A stretch of 64,000 nucleotides of DNA from Saprospiraceae bacterium (GTDB lineage: Bacteria > Bacteroidota > Bacteroidia > Chitinophagales > Saprospiraceae), in assembly GCA_016709995.1 (NCBI GenBank), contig JADJLQ010000001.1, positions 1,274,001-1,338,000 of the forward strand. Reading direction: 5' to 3'. Both the position numbers and the translations under genes were made by a program. The notes under the pieces were generated by a model that saw only the letters and a list, made by a program, of their open reading frames with translations, did not search any database and was not told the DNA's origin. This document shows, one piece after another, positions 10,301 through 18,882 of the stretch. Numbering within the stretch: the stretch's first letter is position 1; each line of letters starts with the position of its first letter.

Positions 10301-10966
10301 ATACTGTTCTTTTAATTCTATATATTTCTCAGCTCTACTGGCTTGTTTCTCCAGAGCTTTGAGATTGGCTTCTATTTCGAATAAAATGTCGTCCACCCTT
10401 GAAAGATCCTCTTCAGTAGCCTTGAGTTTGAGCATGGTCTCATGCTTGCGTTGCTTGTACTTGGTGACTCCCGCTGCTTGCTCAAACATTTTTCTGCGAC
10501 TATGATCTTTGTCCTGCAATATTTCATCTACCATGCCCAGAGCAATAATGGCATATGAATTTGATCCAATGCCCGTATCCATAAATAAAGAATGAATATC
10601 CCTCAACCTGCAGGCAGTGCCATTTATACGGTATTCGCTTTCACCTGAGCGATACAATAATCTAGATATAGTAACCTGTTGATATTCAGTACCAAGCAGA
10701 TTTTTAGTGTTGTCAAATGATAATGATACCTGAGCCACTCCACCCGGCTTGCGCTTTTTGGAGCCGTTAAAAATCACATCTGTCATACGTTCCAAGCGAA
10801 GTTCAGTTGGTTTTTGTTCTCCCAATACCCACCTGATGGCATCTACTACATTTGACTTACCAGAGCCATTAGGGCCGACCACACCTGTCACTTTTTCGTT
10901 AAACTTAAGTACAGTGTTGTCAGCAAAACTTTTAAAACCTTTTATTTCGATGGAGTTCAGTTGCAT
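7376..10966 (-). CDS. smc: Chromosome segregation protein SMC
   Basis: This 1196-residue protein has the full SMC layout. The N-terminal ATPase half carries the Walker A motif GPNGSGKSN at residues 31-39, followed by the first coiled coil. The hinge lies around 510-650 (YPDSIRFLHKNWKEDLPLLA onwards), then comes the second coiled coil. The C-terminal head has the ABC signature LSQLSGGEKTLTATALL and the Walker B/D-loop CIFDEVDAPLDD. SMC dimers with ScpA and ScpB organise and separate chromosomes. No scpAB genes are near. The length is standard and the gene is intact, so this region is well assembled. Confidence 0.97.
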   Translation of the reverse strand: MQLNSIEIKGFKSFADNTVLKFNEKVTGVVGPNGSGKSNVVDAIRWVLGEQKPTELRLERMTDVIFNGSKKRKPGGVAQVSLSFDNTKNLLGTEYQQVTISRLLYRSGESEYRINGTACRLRDIHSLFMDTGIGSNSYAIIALGMVDEILQDKDHSRRKMFEQAAGVTKYKQRKHETMLKLKATEEDLSRVDDILFEIEANLKALEKQASRAEKYIELKEQYKNLSLELAYLETQDILTKNVILQKNLVTELDKLRTVETNHRTAESSLEAGKKAILDEEHSLSSYQKELNAMIHQLQNLENSKRISDQKLEFLSTNRAKLSEQKETWISRLSMLDQEIINKNEVLEQLKISAAELHDLLAKMELERSQIESQHGEVKSSFEVLQKEQQEIEKDLFEKEKQLAINQNKSENLEQSLARIAEENVNRDRQLETIGVELEGLRDAINQVQAELTHHEAEELNRVELITELNKKLDQTKQVKAGIERKLDAKQNEHQLLKSMVDSMEGYPDSIRFLHKNWKEDLPLLADLIYAPEEYRATIEQFLEPYLSHYIVDTYEDAGHAIRMLSDAQKGKANFFVLEAITPLIQSGPMRIAGLISALDVLRFDSAYANLFNRLFQHVFIDPNPLDKARFKEYDENNITILSANGSYVKRQFALSGGSVGLFEGKKLGRRKNLEILEEEIKQLEEEHIISVRETNKLELEHKTLDHQEILKAIESTRLQLERKHKDEIQLHTRYENLNELKVNAAASAQELIQTQQTIQHQNLEINDHINQRRNELNEMLNRIVAIDSNYQVVAQTLTKAHEAFNQKQIDAIRHQSKIDALVQDIDFQTGRRSEAEQLIDKLVDTQSEEDGQREKITAELEGINEQLRGMYIDKQTKESGLNVFEQEYFKKRNGIHQQEQILRDFQREEAQLQNTINGHKDQIKDLEFRLETVKERLKIEFNIEVLPELEPMTEIVESDGPENATASKYDLLKDKVRKLKDRIENYGEINPMAVEAYREMKERYDNIFNQRQDILNAKESLLATIQEIDISATSKFLEAFGKVREHFIRVFRSLFTAEDSCDLILLNPDQPLESDIDIIAKPKGKLPKSLSQLSGGEKTLTATALLFALYLLKPAPFCIFDEVDAPLDDSNIEKFNNIIRDFAEESQFIIVTHNKQTMAAVDVIYGVFMEEVGVSKVSAVDFREFEHMSLLETSAN

Positions 10967-11108
10967 GGCGGCAAAAATAGAGAAATAATTTATATAAATT
11001 TCCTAAATATGATATCGTCGTTAAGGATAATAACTATCTGATATTCTGTAGTTTATAGATATTTTTTCGATGAATTTAAAGAGAATATAAATCAAAAAAC
11101 AAACATAA

Positions 11109-11193
11109 CACCCTTCGTAGAAAACTTTTTTTTATAGCCTCTGAACGGACTATAAAGAATGTTTTATTACTTGATGTTGTCTATCGAAGGGTG
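11109..11193. promoter_or_regulatory. Nested inverted repeat upstream of fmt
   Basis: CACCCTTCG (11109-11117) pairs with CGAAGGGTG (11185-11193). The match runs on imperfectly inwards (TAGAAAAC against GTTGTCTAT). Inside lies a second hairpin, TTTATAG with CTATAAA around an 11-12 base loop. The element sits 43 bases before the fmt start and may be a structured leader, a small RNA or a decayed mobile element. Confidence 0.45.
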
Positions 11194-11236
11194 ATTAATC
11201 AGCTCCAAAATAGGATTATTTGAGCAATTTTGTCGC

Positions 11237-12163
11237 ATGAAGATCGTATTTATGGGCACTCCAGAGTTTGCAGTAACTTCTTTGAAAGCACTGCTCGAAG
11301 CAGGGTATCAGATAGTAGGTGTAGTGACCGCACCAGATTCAATGGGCGGCCGTGGAGGGCATCAACTGATTCAATCCGAAGTAAAAAAATATGCCTTATC
11401 CCAAGGACTGCTGATTCTACAACCTGTAAACCTCAAGTCGAAAGCATTCCTGGAAACCCTTCGGTCCCTAAAAGCTGATTTGCAAGTGGTCGTTGCTTTC
11501 AGAATGTTACCTGAAGTAGTATGGAATATGCCTCCGCTGGGCACCATCAATGTGCACGGCTCCTTGTTGCCTAAATATCGTGGTGCAGCACCGATTCATT
11601 GGGCAGTGATGCAAGGTGAACAAGAAACCGGGGTAACTATATTTAAGCTTAAACAGGAGATAGACACTGGAGATATTATAGCCCAAAGTAAGTTGTCAAT
11701 TAGTCCAGATGAAACTACCGGAATGGTATATGGCCGACTCATGCAGCTTGGAGCCGAAACGCTCGTCACTAGTGTTGTTATGATAGAAAATGAAACATTC
11801 GTGCCGATAAAACAAAATGATGAGGTAGCGAGCACAGCTCCAAAACTATATCATGAAACGTGTGAGATAGCATTTTCAAAGTCTATGGTCCAAATCCACA
11901 ATTTCATACGAGGACTCAATCCCAAACCAACTGCCTGGATGAGGTATGGAGGCATAAAATACTTTATTCATCTGAGTAAGACAACTACCCTAACCAACCA
12001 GGCAGATAAACCAATAGGTGCTTTGATGATTCAGGAAAATAAGTTGTACCTTAATTTGAATGACGGAATGCTTCAAATTTTAGAAATCCAGCCAGAAGGA
12101 AAAAGAAAAATGACCACCCCTGATTTTATCAATGGAGTAAGAAACAATCCTGATTTCAACTGA
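11237..12163 (+). CDS. fmt: Methionyl-tRNA formyltransferase
   Basis: The 308-residue enzyme formylates initiator Met-tRNA using 10-formyl-tetrahydrofolate. The catalytic domain has the N-x-H motif in TINVHGSLLPKYRGAAPIHW and the later aspartate in EIDTGDII; the C-terminal domain (about 205-308) matches the tRNA-binding OB-like part. The start MKIVFMGTPEFAV is the canonical one. A TTTG four bases before the ATG suggests the mRNA may be nearly leaderless. It ends directly against the convergent gene, with its stop TGA at 12161-12163 abutting that gene's stop at 12164. Confidence 0.95.
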   Translation: MKIVFMGTPEFAVTSLKALLEAGYQIVGVVTAPDSMGGRGGHQLIQSEVKKYALSQGLLILQPVNLKSKAFLETLRSLKADLQVVVAFRMLPEVVWNMPPLGTINVHGSLLPKYRGAAPIHWAVMQGEQETGVTIFKLKQEIDTGDIIAQSKLSISPDETTGMVYGRLMQLGAETLVTSVVMIENETFVPIKQNDEVASTAPKLYHETCEIAFSKSMVQIHNFIRGLNPKPTAWMRYGGIKYFIHLSKTTTLTNQADKPIGALMIQENKLYLNLNDGMLQILEIQPEGKRKMTTPDFINGVRNNPDFN

Positions 12164-13612
12164 TCATTTATGTGACACCACTTCGATGATATGGGTCATT
12201 ACTTCATCCAACTGTTCAGCTCCAATCCCTTTAGACAATATTTTTTTGTCCTGATCCAAAATGAAGATTTGGGGTGTAGATTTAACATCATAAAGTACTT
12301 TATATTTGGAAGCATGATACGGGTCTGCAGCATTGATCCAACCCGGTTTTATTTTTTGTTCATCCAGGTATTGCCAACAGGTAGGCACTTTGTCCGTAAA
12401 CTGGCTGCAGACCGCCAGCAGTTCAACTCCCTGGGATTTGAATTTTTCATAAAACTTCACTACAAAAGGCATACTTGCTTTGCAATGGCTGCAAGTGGGG
12501 TCCCAGATAAATAAAATAGTATACGGCGAGTTGATTTGGTGGAGACTGATTGGCTTTTCATTCGGATATTGGATGAGTTTGATCTCAGGGGCAATTTTAC
12601 CAATGAGGATAGGCCTAAGCGCGGCAGCATTTTTTTCCATTTTTTGGAGCTGTTCCTCATCAATCCAGGAGGCAAAGCCCTTACTGTAATATTCATCCAC
12701 AAGATGGACATAAATAGCATCAAAACCAACCAACTTGCTCCCTGCATATTTGTTGAGAAAATGAATGAGGTAGTACTTAAAAGTCTCTTCAGAATTTTTA
12801 ATTTTTTTGAAAATATAATCCAGGGCGACATTTATTGAATCAGGCTCCTGTGGTGTAAGTTTTTCTACATAATATTCTAACCGATCATGCAACAGTGGGC
12901 TTCTGAGCACCCGCTGGTCCCCAATAGGCAAATGATCAAAATAATGCGTCTTGTAATACAAATAACGCTGCATATCCACTTCCGATTTAGTTCCTTCAAA
13001 CGAAGGCATCTCCACCTCCAGGGTGGATTCAACCAATAAAGCAGACAATGAGCCGGCATTTTGGGCTACAATATTTTTTTGTTTGTCCTTGACTGCCTTG
13101 TTGAGATCGTCCAACTTTTCTTGCAAACCAGCTTTAATTTTATCGTCAGCAGTTGCTTTGATTTGTTCAGTAAGTACTTGTGCTTCAGGTCGTTTGATGT
13201 CCAGATAATTTAAATAGTCATAAAAAACCTCATTGTCATGTGATCCTTTGATCCTAAATGATTTGACCACCTCCTGTGCGTCCGCTTCAATCTGAAGCTG
13301 CTGCTCGCCTTCATTTATAAATAATTGAATAAAATCATTCTTTGGGGGCATGACCAGCAAATAGATACCCGGCTCGAGCGATTTAGTATTTTTAAATTTA
13401 AATAACCCATCCTTACCTACGGCAGTATCTCTCAGAAATTGTTTGTCAGCATAATAATATCCAAGATATAAGGTATCTGAAGGAGCATGTTTCAATTTGA
13501 TCTGAATATCATACCCGGGATCAGTCCCAATGATGCTTCGAAAGAAAGAAAATAAAATAAAAAATAGGTGCATACAAATAATCTTAACACAAAAGTCGCA
13601 AAGACTGACCAA
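12164..13612 (-). CDS. Thioredoxin-fold (TlpA/ResA-like) protein with DUF4369-type N-terminal domain
   Basis: The 482-residue protein has a beta-rich N-terminal region like DUF4369 (residues about 35-130, ending near VVKSFRIKGSHDNEVFYDYL), a helical middle (DUF5106-like), and a C-terminal thioredoxin domain. The last holds the redox motif C374-S-H-C377 in DPTCSHCKASMPF and the cis-proline segment KSTPQIFILD. Bacteroidota encode many such periplasmic thiol-disulfide proteins, linked to cytochrome maturation or oxidative stress; the target is unknown. The annotated start gives an odd hydrophilic head, so the ATG at residue 14 (MHLFFILFSFF) is a better start for the signal peptide. Confidence 0.82.
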   Translation of the reverse strand: MVSLCDFCVKIICMHLFFILFSFFRSIIGTDPGYDIQIKLKHAPSDTLYLGYYYADKQFLRDTAVGKDGLFKFKNTKSLEPGIYLLVMPPKNDFIQLFINEGEQQLQIEADAQEVVKSFRIKGSHDNEVFYDYLNYLDIKRPEAQVLTEQIKATADDKIKAGLQEKLDDLNKAVKDKQKNIVAQNAGSLSALLVESTLEVEMPSFEGTKSEVDMQRYLYYKTHYFDHLPIGDQRVLRSPLLHDRLEYYVEKLTPQEPDSINVALDYIFKKIKNSEETFKYYLIHFLNKYAGSKLVGFDAIYVHLVDEYYSKGFASWIDEEQLQKMEKNAAALRPILIGKIAPEIKLIQYPNEKPISLHQINSPYTILFIWDPTCSHCKASMPFVVKFYEKFKSQGVELLAVCSQFTDKVPTCWQYLDEQKIKPGWINAADPYHASKYKVLYDVKSTPQIFILDQDKKILSKGIGAEQLDEVMTHIIEVVSHK

Positions 13613-13710
13613 TTTCTGACAGTATTAATTAATTTTTAACCTTAAGGGTCCTTCAGGGCTTCATAAAATACACATTCGCCAGATTGCATGCTTTTCAATA
13701 CATTTATTGA

Positions 13711-14865
13711 ATGGATATCAGTTATATACTCAATCACCTGGGAGAAGATCGAAAAAACTATTTTAATGCGATAGCCCCTCCCATCATTCAAAGCAGCAAT
13801 TTTGCCTTTGACTCAGTAATAGACTTTCGGGAAAAAATAGCTCAGGAATTCGAAACCAATGTATACACCCGCGGCAACAATCCGACGGTTGAAATATTGA
13901 GAAAAAAGTTAGCTGCCCTGGAACATGCCGAAGACTGCCTCGTATTCTCCAGTGGAGTAGCTGCGGTCGCAGCCTCCATAATGGGCAATGTAGCTGCTGG
14001 CGATCATATAGTCTGTGTCAAATCAGTCTACAGTTGGACTAAGACCTTACTTCAAAAATATTTAAGTCGATTTGGTGTCACGCACACCTATGTAGATGGA
14101 AAAGACTTGGATGCTATAGCTGCGGCTATCACTCCTCAGACTAAACTACTTTTCCTTGAAAGTCCGACCACGATGACCTTCGAATTGCAAGACCTGGCTG
14201 CATGTGCTCAACTAGCGAAAAAACATGGACTCATCACAGTGATTGATAATAGTTACTGCTCACCCTATTTTCAAAATCCCATAGATTATGGTATAGACCT
14301 CGTGTTGCATTCGGGCACCAAATATATCAACGGACATAGTGATGTGGTCATGGGGGTTTTGTGCGGCAGTAACGAAATGATCAAAAAAATCTTTTTCAGT
14401 GAGTACATGACCATTGGGCATATACTTCACCCGCAAGATGCCTTTTTAGCCATAAGAGGACTCAGGACTTTGCCATTGAGGGTACAGAGATCACATGATA
14501 GTTGTGCTACATTAGTGGAACGATTGTCTACTCATCCAAAGATTGAAAAGATCTATTATCCTTTTATCAGTACGCAGCAAGCACTCGCTGTAAAACAAAT
14601 GCGGGGAGGTGGCTTATTTTCAATGCAAGTCAAGGCTAAAACGAAAGAAGACATGATGCTTTTCTGTGAGTCACTCAAATACTTTTTGATGGCAGTATCT
14701 TGGGGAGGTCATGAGTCATTGATCATGCCTACTATTACTTTTTATGATATGCCGGGTATGCCGGACCCTGAATTGCCGTGGAATTTTGTTCGGATATATA
14801 TAGGACTCGAAGAGGTGGACATATTGTATAAAGACCTGTTACAGGCATTGGAGCGCCTGAAATAA
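13711..14865 (+). CDS. Cys/Met metabolism PLP-dependent enzyme (cystathionine gamma-synthase/beta-lyase family)
   Basis: The 384-residue protein has the fold-type I PLP signature: the Schiff-base lysine K204 in SGTKYINGHSD, the aspartate D179 in VIDNSY that pairs with the cofactor ring, the phosphate-binding SSGVAAVAA segment at 80-88, and the substrate-side YTRGNNPT motif at 52-59. The family includes cystathionine beta- and gamma-lyases, gamma-synthase and O-acetylhomoserine sulfhydrylase. Motifs alone do not separate these, though the length and compact form fit cystathionine beta-lyase-like enzymes of methionine synthesis. No other methionine genes are adjacent. Confidence 0.88.
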   Translation: MDISYILNHLGEDRKNYFNAIAPPIIQSSNFAFDSVIDFREKIAQEFETNVYTRGNNPTVEILRKKLAALEHAEDCLVFSSGVAAVAASIMGNVAAGDHIVCVKSVYSWTKTLLQKYLSRFGVTHTYVDGKDLDAIAAAITPQTKLLFLESPTTMTFELQDLAACAQLAKKHGLITVIDNSYCSPYFQNPIDYGIDLVLHSGTKYINGHSDVVMGVLCGSNEMIKKIFFSEYMTIGHILHPQDAFLAIRGLRTLPLRVQRSHDSCATLVERLSTHPKIEKIYYPFISTQQALAVKQMRGGGLFSMQVKAKTKEDMMLFCESLKYFLMAVSWGGHESLIMPTITFYDMPGMPDPELPWNFVRIYIGLEEVDILYKDLLQALERLK

Positions 14866-14931
14866 GAAAAAGTTAAGGCTTCCACGAAATATTAAATAAA
14901 CCAGTTGGGCTGCTAATTTTGCAGCGCTCTC

Positions 14932-17124
14932 ATGAAATGCTGCCCCTTATTCATATTTATCACTGCTTTTCTCCCGTCTTTTAGTCAAAATGAGCCAGCA
15001 CAAACGCAGCAGAGCTTCATTTATAACGGGATTACTACAACAGAAAAAATCACCATTGATGGTTTGCTTAATGAAGGGATATGGGAGAAGGTGGAAAAGG
15101 CTTGCACTTTTCAAGAGCATTGGCCACAAAATGGTCGCGAAGTCATATTTAAGACAGAGGCTATGGTCACCCATGATGATCAATTTTTGTATGTTGGTTT
15201 TGTCTGTCACGACATTGATCAGCACTATATAGTACAGACATTGAAGCGGGATTATGAGTTTGATGGCAGCGATGCCATGTCTATTATGGTCGATCCCGCC
15301 GGGCAACAGAATACTGCATACTTCTTTTCTATTACCCCCAAAGGAGTGCAGGCTGATGCTATATTAAACAGATTTGATTTTGATGCCAACTGGGATACAA
15401 AATGGTATTCATCTGTCAAAACTTATGATGATAAATGGGTCGCAGAACTTGCGATACCGCTCCATATTATGAGATATGACCCCAACCAAATGACTTGGGG
15501 GCTCAATTTTATCCGTGGGGATGTCAAAAATTATCGCTTTTATACCTGGACTAAAATTCCACAGCAGTATGATGGTATAGATCTTGGTTATTTTGGCAAG
15601 TTAGCCTGGGATGGCCGGCTACCAAATAAAAAAGGCAAGGTGACACTGATCCCTTATACCAACCTAAGTGATGCCAAAGATTTTGAAGAAAATGAAAATA
15701 CTGCTCGTAAGATTGGGTTTGGTGCTGATACTAAAATCACACTCTCCTCCAGTCTTAACCTGGATCTGACACTCAATCCGGATTTTTCTCAAGTAGAAGT
15801 GGATCAACAGGTAACCAATCTTACAAGATTTGATGTTTATTTTCCTGAAAGACGCAATTTTTTTCTCGAGAATGCAGACTTATTCAGCCAATTTGGCGAT
15901 CCCGAATCGCCCATATTTTTTTCCCGTCGAATTGGTCTGGATGACGAAGGGCGATCAGTCCCAATATTAGGAGGTGCGCGACTCACTGGCAATGTAGGAG
16001 ACTCCTGGCGATTAGGCATGCTGTCTATGCAAACAAAAGAAACAGCCGGTCAGGCTGGTCAAAATTATTCTGCTTTTACCCTTCACAAAAAATTATTTAA
16101 AAGATCTTTGGTAAAAGGCCTTTTGACCAATCGCCAGGGAATGGCAGGCAAAGAATTCTCTAACATAGATTATGGTAGAAATGCTTCCCTGGAAGCCATA
16201 TACCAGAATGGAGAAGGCTCTGTCCTGAGTTGGATAGGACTTCATAGATCATTTAAATACAATATTGAAGCAAAGCGTTCGATGTATAGTACCGGCTTTT
16301 TTATTCGAAAAAAAAACATTGCCGGTTTATTAAGTTTGAGTACAGTAGGCACTAATTATACTTCTGATATGGGCTTCGTGAATCAATTGGATCTCTATGA
16401 TGCTCTTAGGGATACTGTCATTCGCCAAGGTTTTCACTCAGCTTCCAATATGTTGAGCTACACCCTTCGCACACCTAATCATAAGATAGTCAGTTCACAC
16501 GAATTTCGCATTAACAACAATCTTAAGATCAACCCGGACGATCTGTTGACAGAATGGAACCTTAAAGCTGGTTATAACCTATATTTTGCTTCCTCCAGTC
16601 TGTCAGGTATAACCCTGGTGCATAATTTCACAAGATTATTGTTTCCATTTTCTTTTACGGAGGACACGCCTTTAGTTCCTGGTAAATACACTTACACAAA
16701 TTTGAAACTCGAGTATAGCTCTGATTTGAGAAAAAAATTCGTGGTTAAATTTGAAGGCACCGTCGGCGGCTTTTATAATGGTGATATACAATCAACCTTA
16801 TTTGGTGTCAAGTACAGAGCTCAGCCCTGGGGCAATTTTGAGATGAATGTTGAATATAGTGATCTTAAATTTCCAGAACCATTTGGAAGGGCAAGATTCC
16901 TATTGATCAATCCAAGAATTGAATTCAATTTCTCAAAAAATCTATTTTGGACTACTTTTTTGCAATATAATACTCAAGCAGATAATTTTAATGTCAACAG
17001 CAGACTGCAATGGAGATATAGGCCAATGTCCGATATCTATCTGGTTTATACTGACAATCATGCAGTTGAATTCTGGGGACCGAAAAACCGGAGTATGGTT
17101 TTGAAAATAAATTATTGGTTCTAA
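14932..17124 (+). CDS. DUF5916 outer-membrane protein with CBM9-like N-terminal domain
   Basis: The 730-residue protein has a signal peptide (MKCCPLFIFITAFLPSFSQ), a carbohydrate-binding family 9-like beta-sandwich at about residues 35-190 (ITIDGLLNEGIWEKVEKACT; DDQFLYVGFVCHD; SITPKGVQADA) and a long DUF5916 beta-barrel-like part, with FPERRNFFLENADLFSQFGD near 305 and a final aromatic F. Related proteins are common in Bacteroidota and are thought to sit in the outer membrane; their substrate is not established. A TAATTTTG box at 14914-14921 lies 10 bases before the ATG, so the leader is very short. Confidence 0.82.
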   Translation: MKCCPLFIFITAFLPSFSQNEPAQTQQSFIYNGITTTEKITIDGLLNEGIWEKVEKACTFQEHWPQNGREVIFKTEAMVTHDDQFLYVGFVCHDIDQHYIVQTLKRDYEFDGSDAMSIMVDPAGQQNTAYFFSITPKGVQADAILNRFDFDANWDTKWYSSVKTYDDKWVAELAIPLHIMRYDPNQMTWGLNFIRGDVKNYRFYTWTKIPQQYDGIDLGYFGKLAWDGRLPNKKGKVTLIPYTNLSDAKDFEENENTARKIGFGADTKITLSSSLNLDLTLNPDFSQVEVDQQVTNLTRFDVYFPERRNFFLENADLFSQFGDPESPIFFSRRIGLDDEGRSVPILGGARLTGNVGDSWRLGMLSMQTKETAGQAGQNYSAFTLHKKLFKRSLVKGLLTNRQGMAGKEFSNIDYGRNASLEAIYQNGEGSVLSWIGLHRSFKYNIEAKRSMYSTGFFIRKKNIAGLLSLSTVGTNYTSDMGFVNQLDLYDALRDTVIRQGFHSASNMLSYTLRTPNHKIVSSHEFRINNNLKINPDDLLTEWNLKAGYNLYFASSSLSGITLVHNFTRLLFPFSFTEDTPLVPGKYTYTNLKLEYSSDLRKKFVVKFEGTVGGFYNGDIQSTLFGVKYRAQPWGNFEMNVEYSDLKFPEPFGRARFLLINPRIEFNFSKNLFWTTFLQYNTQADNFNVNSRLQWRYRPMSDIYLVYTDNHAVEFWGPKNRSMVLKINYWF

Positions 17125-17131
17125 TGAACTG

Positions 17132-17162
17132 TTGTACAAACACATGAAGGCATGTAGCTTTG
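17132..17162 (+). promoter_or_regulatory. Promoter giving an apparently leaderless mRNA
   Basis: TTG at 17132-17134 is followed after 20 bases by TAGCTTTG at 17155-17162, an exact fit to the Bacteroidota consensus. The ATG of the next gene begins only four bases after the box, so transcription should begin at or next to the start codon. Confidence 0.55.
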
Positions 17163-17166
17163 CAGC

Positions 17167-17607
17167 ATGTTAGTCAAATCTTTATGGTGGCTATTCTTAA
17201 TAAATTCCCTTGCAATAAGAGGCCAATCCATCAAACTAGAAGATCCTGTTATAGGGACAGTATACACCAAAGCCGACCAGGAGGCCGTATTTTCCAACCT
17301 GGATGAGTCCATTCATTTACAACAATACTTTATTAACTTTTTTGCTAAAAATACAGCTATCGAACATGCTGCTCCATGTACCTTGCTTTTGACGCTTACG
17401 ATTGATAGAAATGGTTATTCTTCCTTGTCCAGGTCTTCTGCCAATGACCCCTCTATTGACCCGGTACCGTATAAGCTTGTAGAATGTATTGAAAGGATGC
17501 CCAAGTGGATCCCTGCTACTGATCGGGGCAAAAAAGTTAATTTTCAGGTGATTCTGTCACTAAAAACTGAGGGTCAGACAGTGTCAGTCCGTCAGCTAAA
17601 ATTTTAA
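17167..17607 (+). CDS. Exported protein with TonB C-terminal-like region
   Basis: The 146-residue protein has an N-terminal signal peptide (MLVKSLWWLFLINSLAIRGQ). The rest resembles the beta-alpha-beta TonB C-terminal fold: LTIDRNGYSSLSRSS, then a helix LVECIERMPKWIPATDRGKK and a final strand VNFQVILSLK. The MPxWxPA..GKxV pattern is common in Bacteroidota energy-transducer-TonB-like proteins. It has no transmembrane anchor of the usual TonB type, so it is unlikely to be a working energy transducer. It has its own predicted promoter and converges on the next gene without a gap. Confidence 0.55.
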   Translation: MLVKSLWWLFLINSLAIRGQSIKLEDPVIGTVYTKADQEAVFSNLDESIHLQQYFINFFAKNTAIEHAAPCTLLLTLTIDRNGYSSLSRSSANDPSIDPVPYKLVECIERMPKWIPATDRGKKVNFQVILSLKTEGQTVSVRQLKF

Positions 17608-18222
17608 TCAAAACAGTTTAAAAATTTGAATCAGCAGCACGATGAACAGGATTCCGTAAAAGGACAACATTGCTTTGTTGAGGTAATAAAATTTCTGTTT
17701 TAATATATCACTGAGAATGGCGATCTGCACCAGCACATCTTCCGTGATGCTGGAAGTCGGAAGCTCCAAAAAATGCTGTACAAACTCATGATCCTCCTGG
17801 GAAGCAATATCCAGAAAATAAATCAACTTTTGGGATTTCATGATATGTTTGGTGGAGGCTCTGGGCATCATGGTTTTCATAGAATATAAAATCAGAAATC
17901 CGGATGATGCAACCAGAAGAGCAATCAATATTTTAAATGCGAGACCCAGAGCCAACAGATCTTTGAATTCGCTGAATACCAAAGAAAGCACCACACCTGC
18001 AATCATGTACAATAAATACACTTTGTAATCTGCAAATCTGATCATTTCCTGCAATGAACTGTATAACTTCCATGCATGATCTGCCTGTAATTCCTTCTGA
18101 GGCCTGTGGGTAATATATTCCTGTAGGACAGGTGGCAATTGATTTTCCATAAAGCGGTACAAAATAAGCATCTGGGCTCGTAATTTTTGAGTCCGAAAGG
18201 AATTAATTCTCATTACAGGCAC
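17608..18222 (-). CDS. PycTM-like (Pycsar effector-type) transmembrane protein
   Basis: The 204-residue protein has two central hydrophobic helices near residues 70-90 and 95-115 and a third at the C-terminus (LSFYGILFIVLLIQIFKLF). Residues 55-75 (LQEMIRFADYKVYLLYMIAG) and 125-145 (KSQKLIYFLDIASQEDHEFV) follow the pattern of the PycTM domain, a membrane effector opened by cyclic pyrimidine nucleotides in the Pycsar anti-phage system. No PycC cyclase gene is next to it, and close relatives in Bacteroidota also occur alone or fused to HD domains, so a defence role is only a possibility. The assignment is from pattern recognition and is moderate to weak. Confidence 0.45.
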   Translation of the reverse strand: MPVMRINSFRTQKLRAQMLILYRFMENQLPPVLQEYITHRPQKELQADHAWKLYSSLQEMIRFADYKVYLLYMIAGVVLSLVFSEFKDLLALGLAFKILIALLVASSGFLILYSMKTMMPRASTKHIMKSQKLIYFLDIASQEDHEFVQHFLELPTSSITEDVLVQIAILSDILKQKFYYLNKAMLSFYGILFIVLLIQIFKLF

Positions 18223-18239
18223 TGTATTATCTTTATACT

Positions 18240-18824
18240 ATGGGAGCCTGGACTTTAGATGCATGGATTACTGTAAGTTTTACACTTTTTGCTGTGATAG
18301 ATGTTATCGGTTCCATTCCTTTATTGATAGGGCTTAAGCAAAGCCAGGGAGGTATAAATGAACTCAAAGCAACTTTGATTTCAGGACTACTGATGATCCT
18401 GTTTTTGGTCGTTGGTGAAAACCTGCTCAATATAATGGGGGTCGATGTTCGTTCGTTTGCGGTAGCTGGCTCCATCGTCATCTTTATCCTGGGTCTGGAG
18501 CTGGTACTGGGGATAGAATTTTTTAAAGCTGACACCTCTGCCTCTGGCAGTACTGTGGTGCCGATAGCTTTTCCAATGATAGCAGGTTCAGGTACTTTGA
18601 CGACGATCATTTCTTTAAAGGCTACTTATAGCAGTGCCGTTATTTTTACTTCAATTTTGGTCAATCTGGGTATTGTATATATAGTTTTACTTTCATTGGG
18701 ACGGATAGCCAAAATTTTAGGCCCGGCCGGCCTACTCGGCATCAGAAAGTTTTTTGGAGTGATTTTGCTGGCCATTGCTGTCAAAATATTCACTTCACAT
18801 ATCGGGTCATTGTTCCCGTCATAA
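18240..18824 (+). CDS. MarC family integral membrane protein
   Basis: The 194-residue protein is almost wholly hydrophobic, with six predicted membrane segments. The N-terminal VSFTLFAVIDVIGSIPLLIG, the central IVIFILGLELVLGI and VVPIAFPMIAGSGTLTTII, and the C-terminal RKFFGVILLAIAVKIF are the conserved MarC (UPF0056) blocks. E. coli MarC was once linked to multiple antibiotic resistance, but that link was not upheld and the family's function is unknown. It is divergent from the PycTM-like gene, with only 17 bases between starts. Confidence 0.9.
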   Translation: MGAWTLDAWITVSFTLFAVIDVIGSIPLLIGLKQSQGGINELKATLISGLLMILFLVVGENLLNIMGVDVRSFAVAGSIVIFILGLELVLGIEFFKADTSASGSTVVPIAFPMIAGSGTLTTIISLKATYSSAVIFTSILVNLGIVYIVLLSLGRIAKILGPAGLLGIRKFFGVILLAIAVKIFTSHIGSLFPS

Positions 18825-18882
18825 ATTAAGTACCTTTTCAATAAAAATCATCCTATATTTATAAACTATTAATACATCAATT

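Noticed and set aside
12460..12838. Overlapping frames inside the thioredoxin-fold gene
   Set aside because: They are shadows of the 482-residue gene, which has clear domains and a redox motif.
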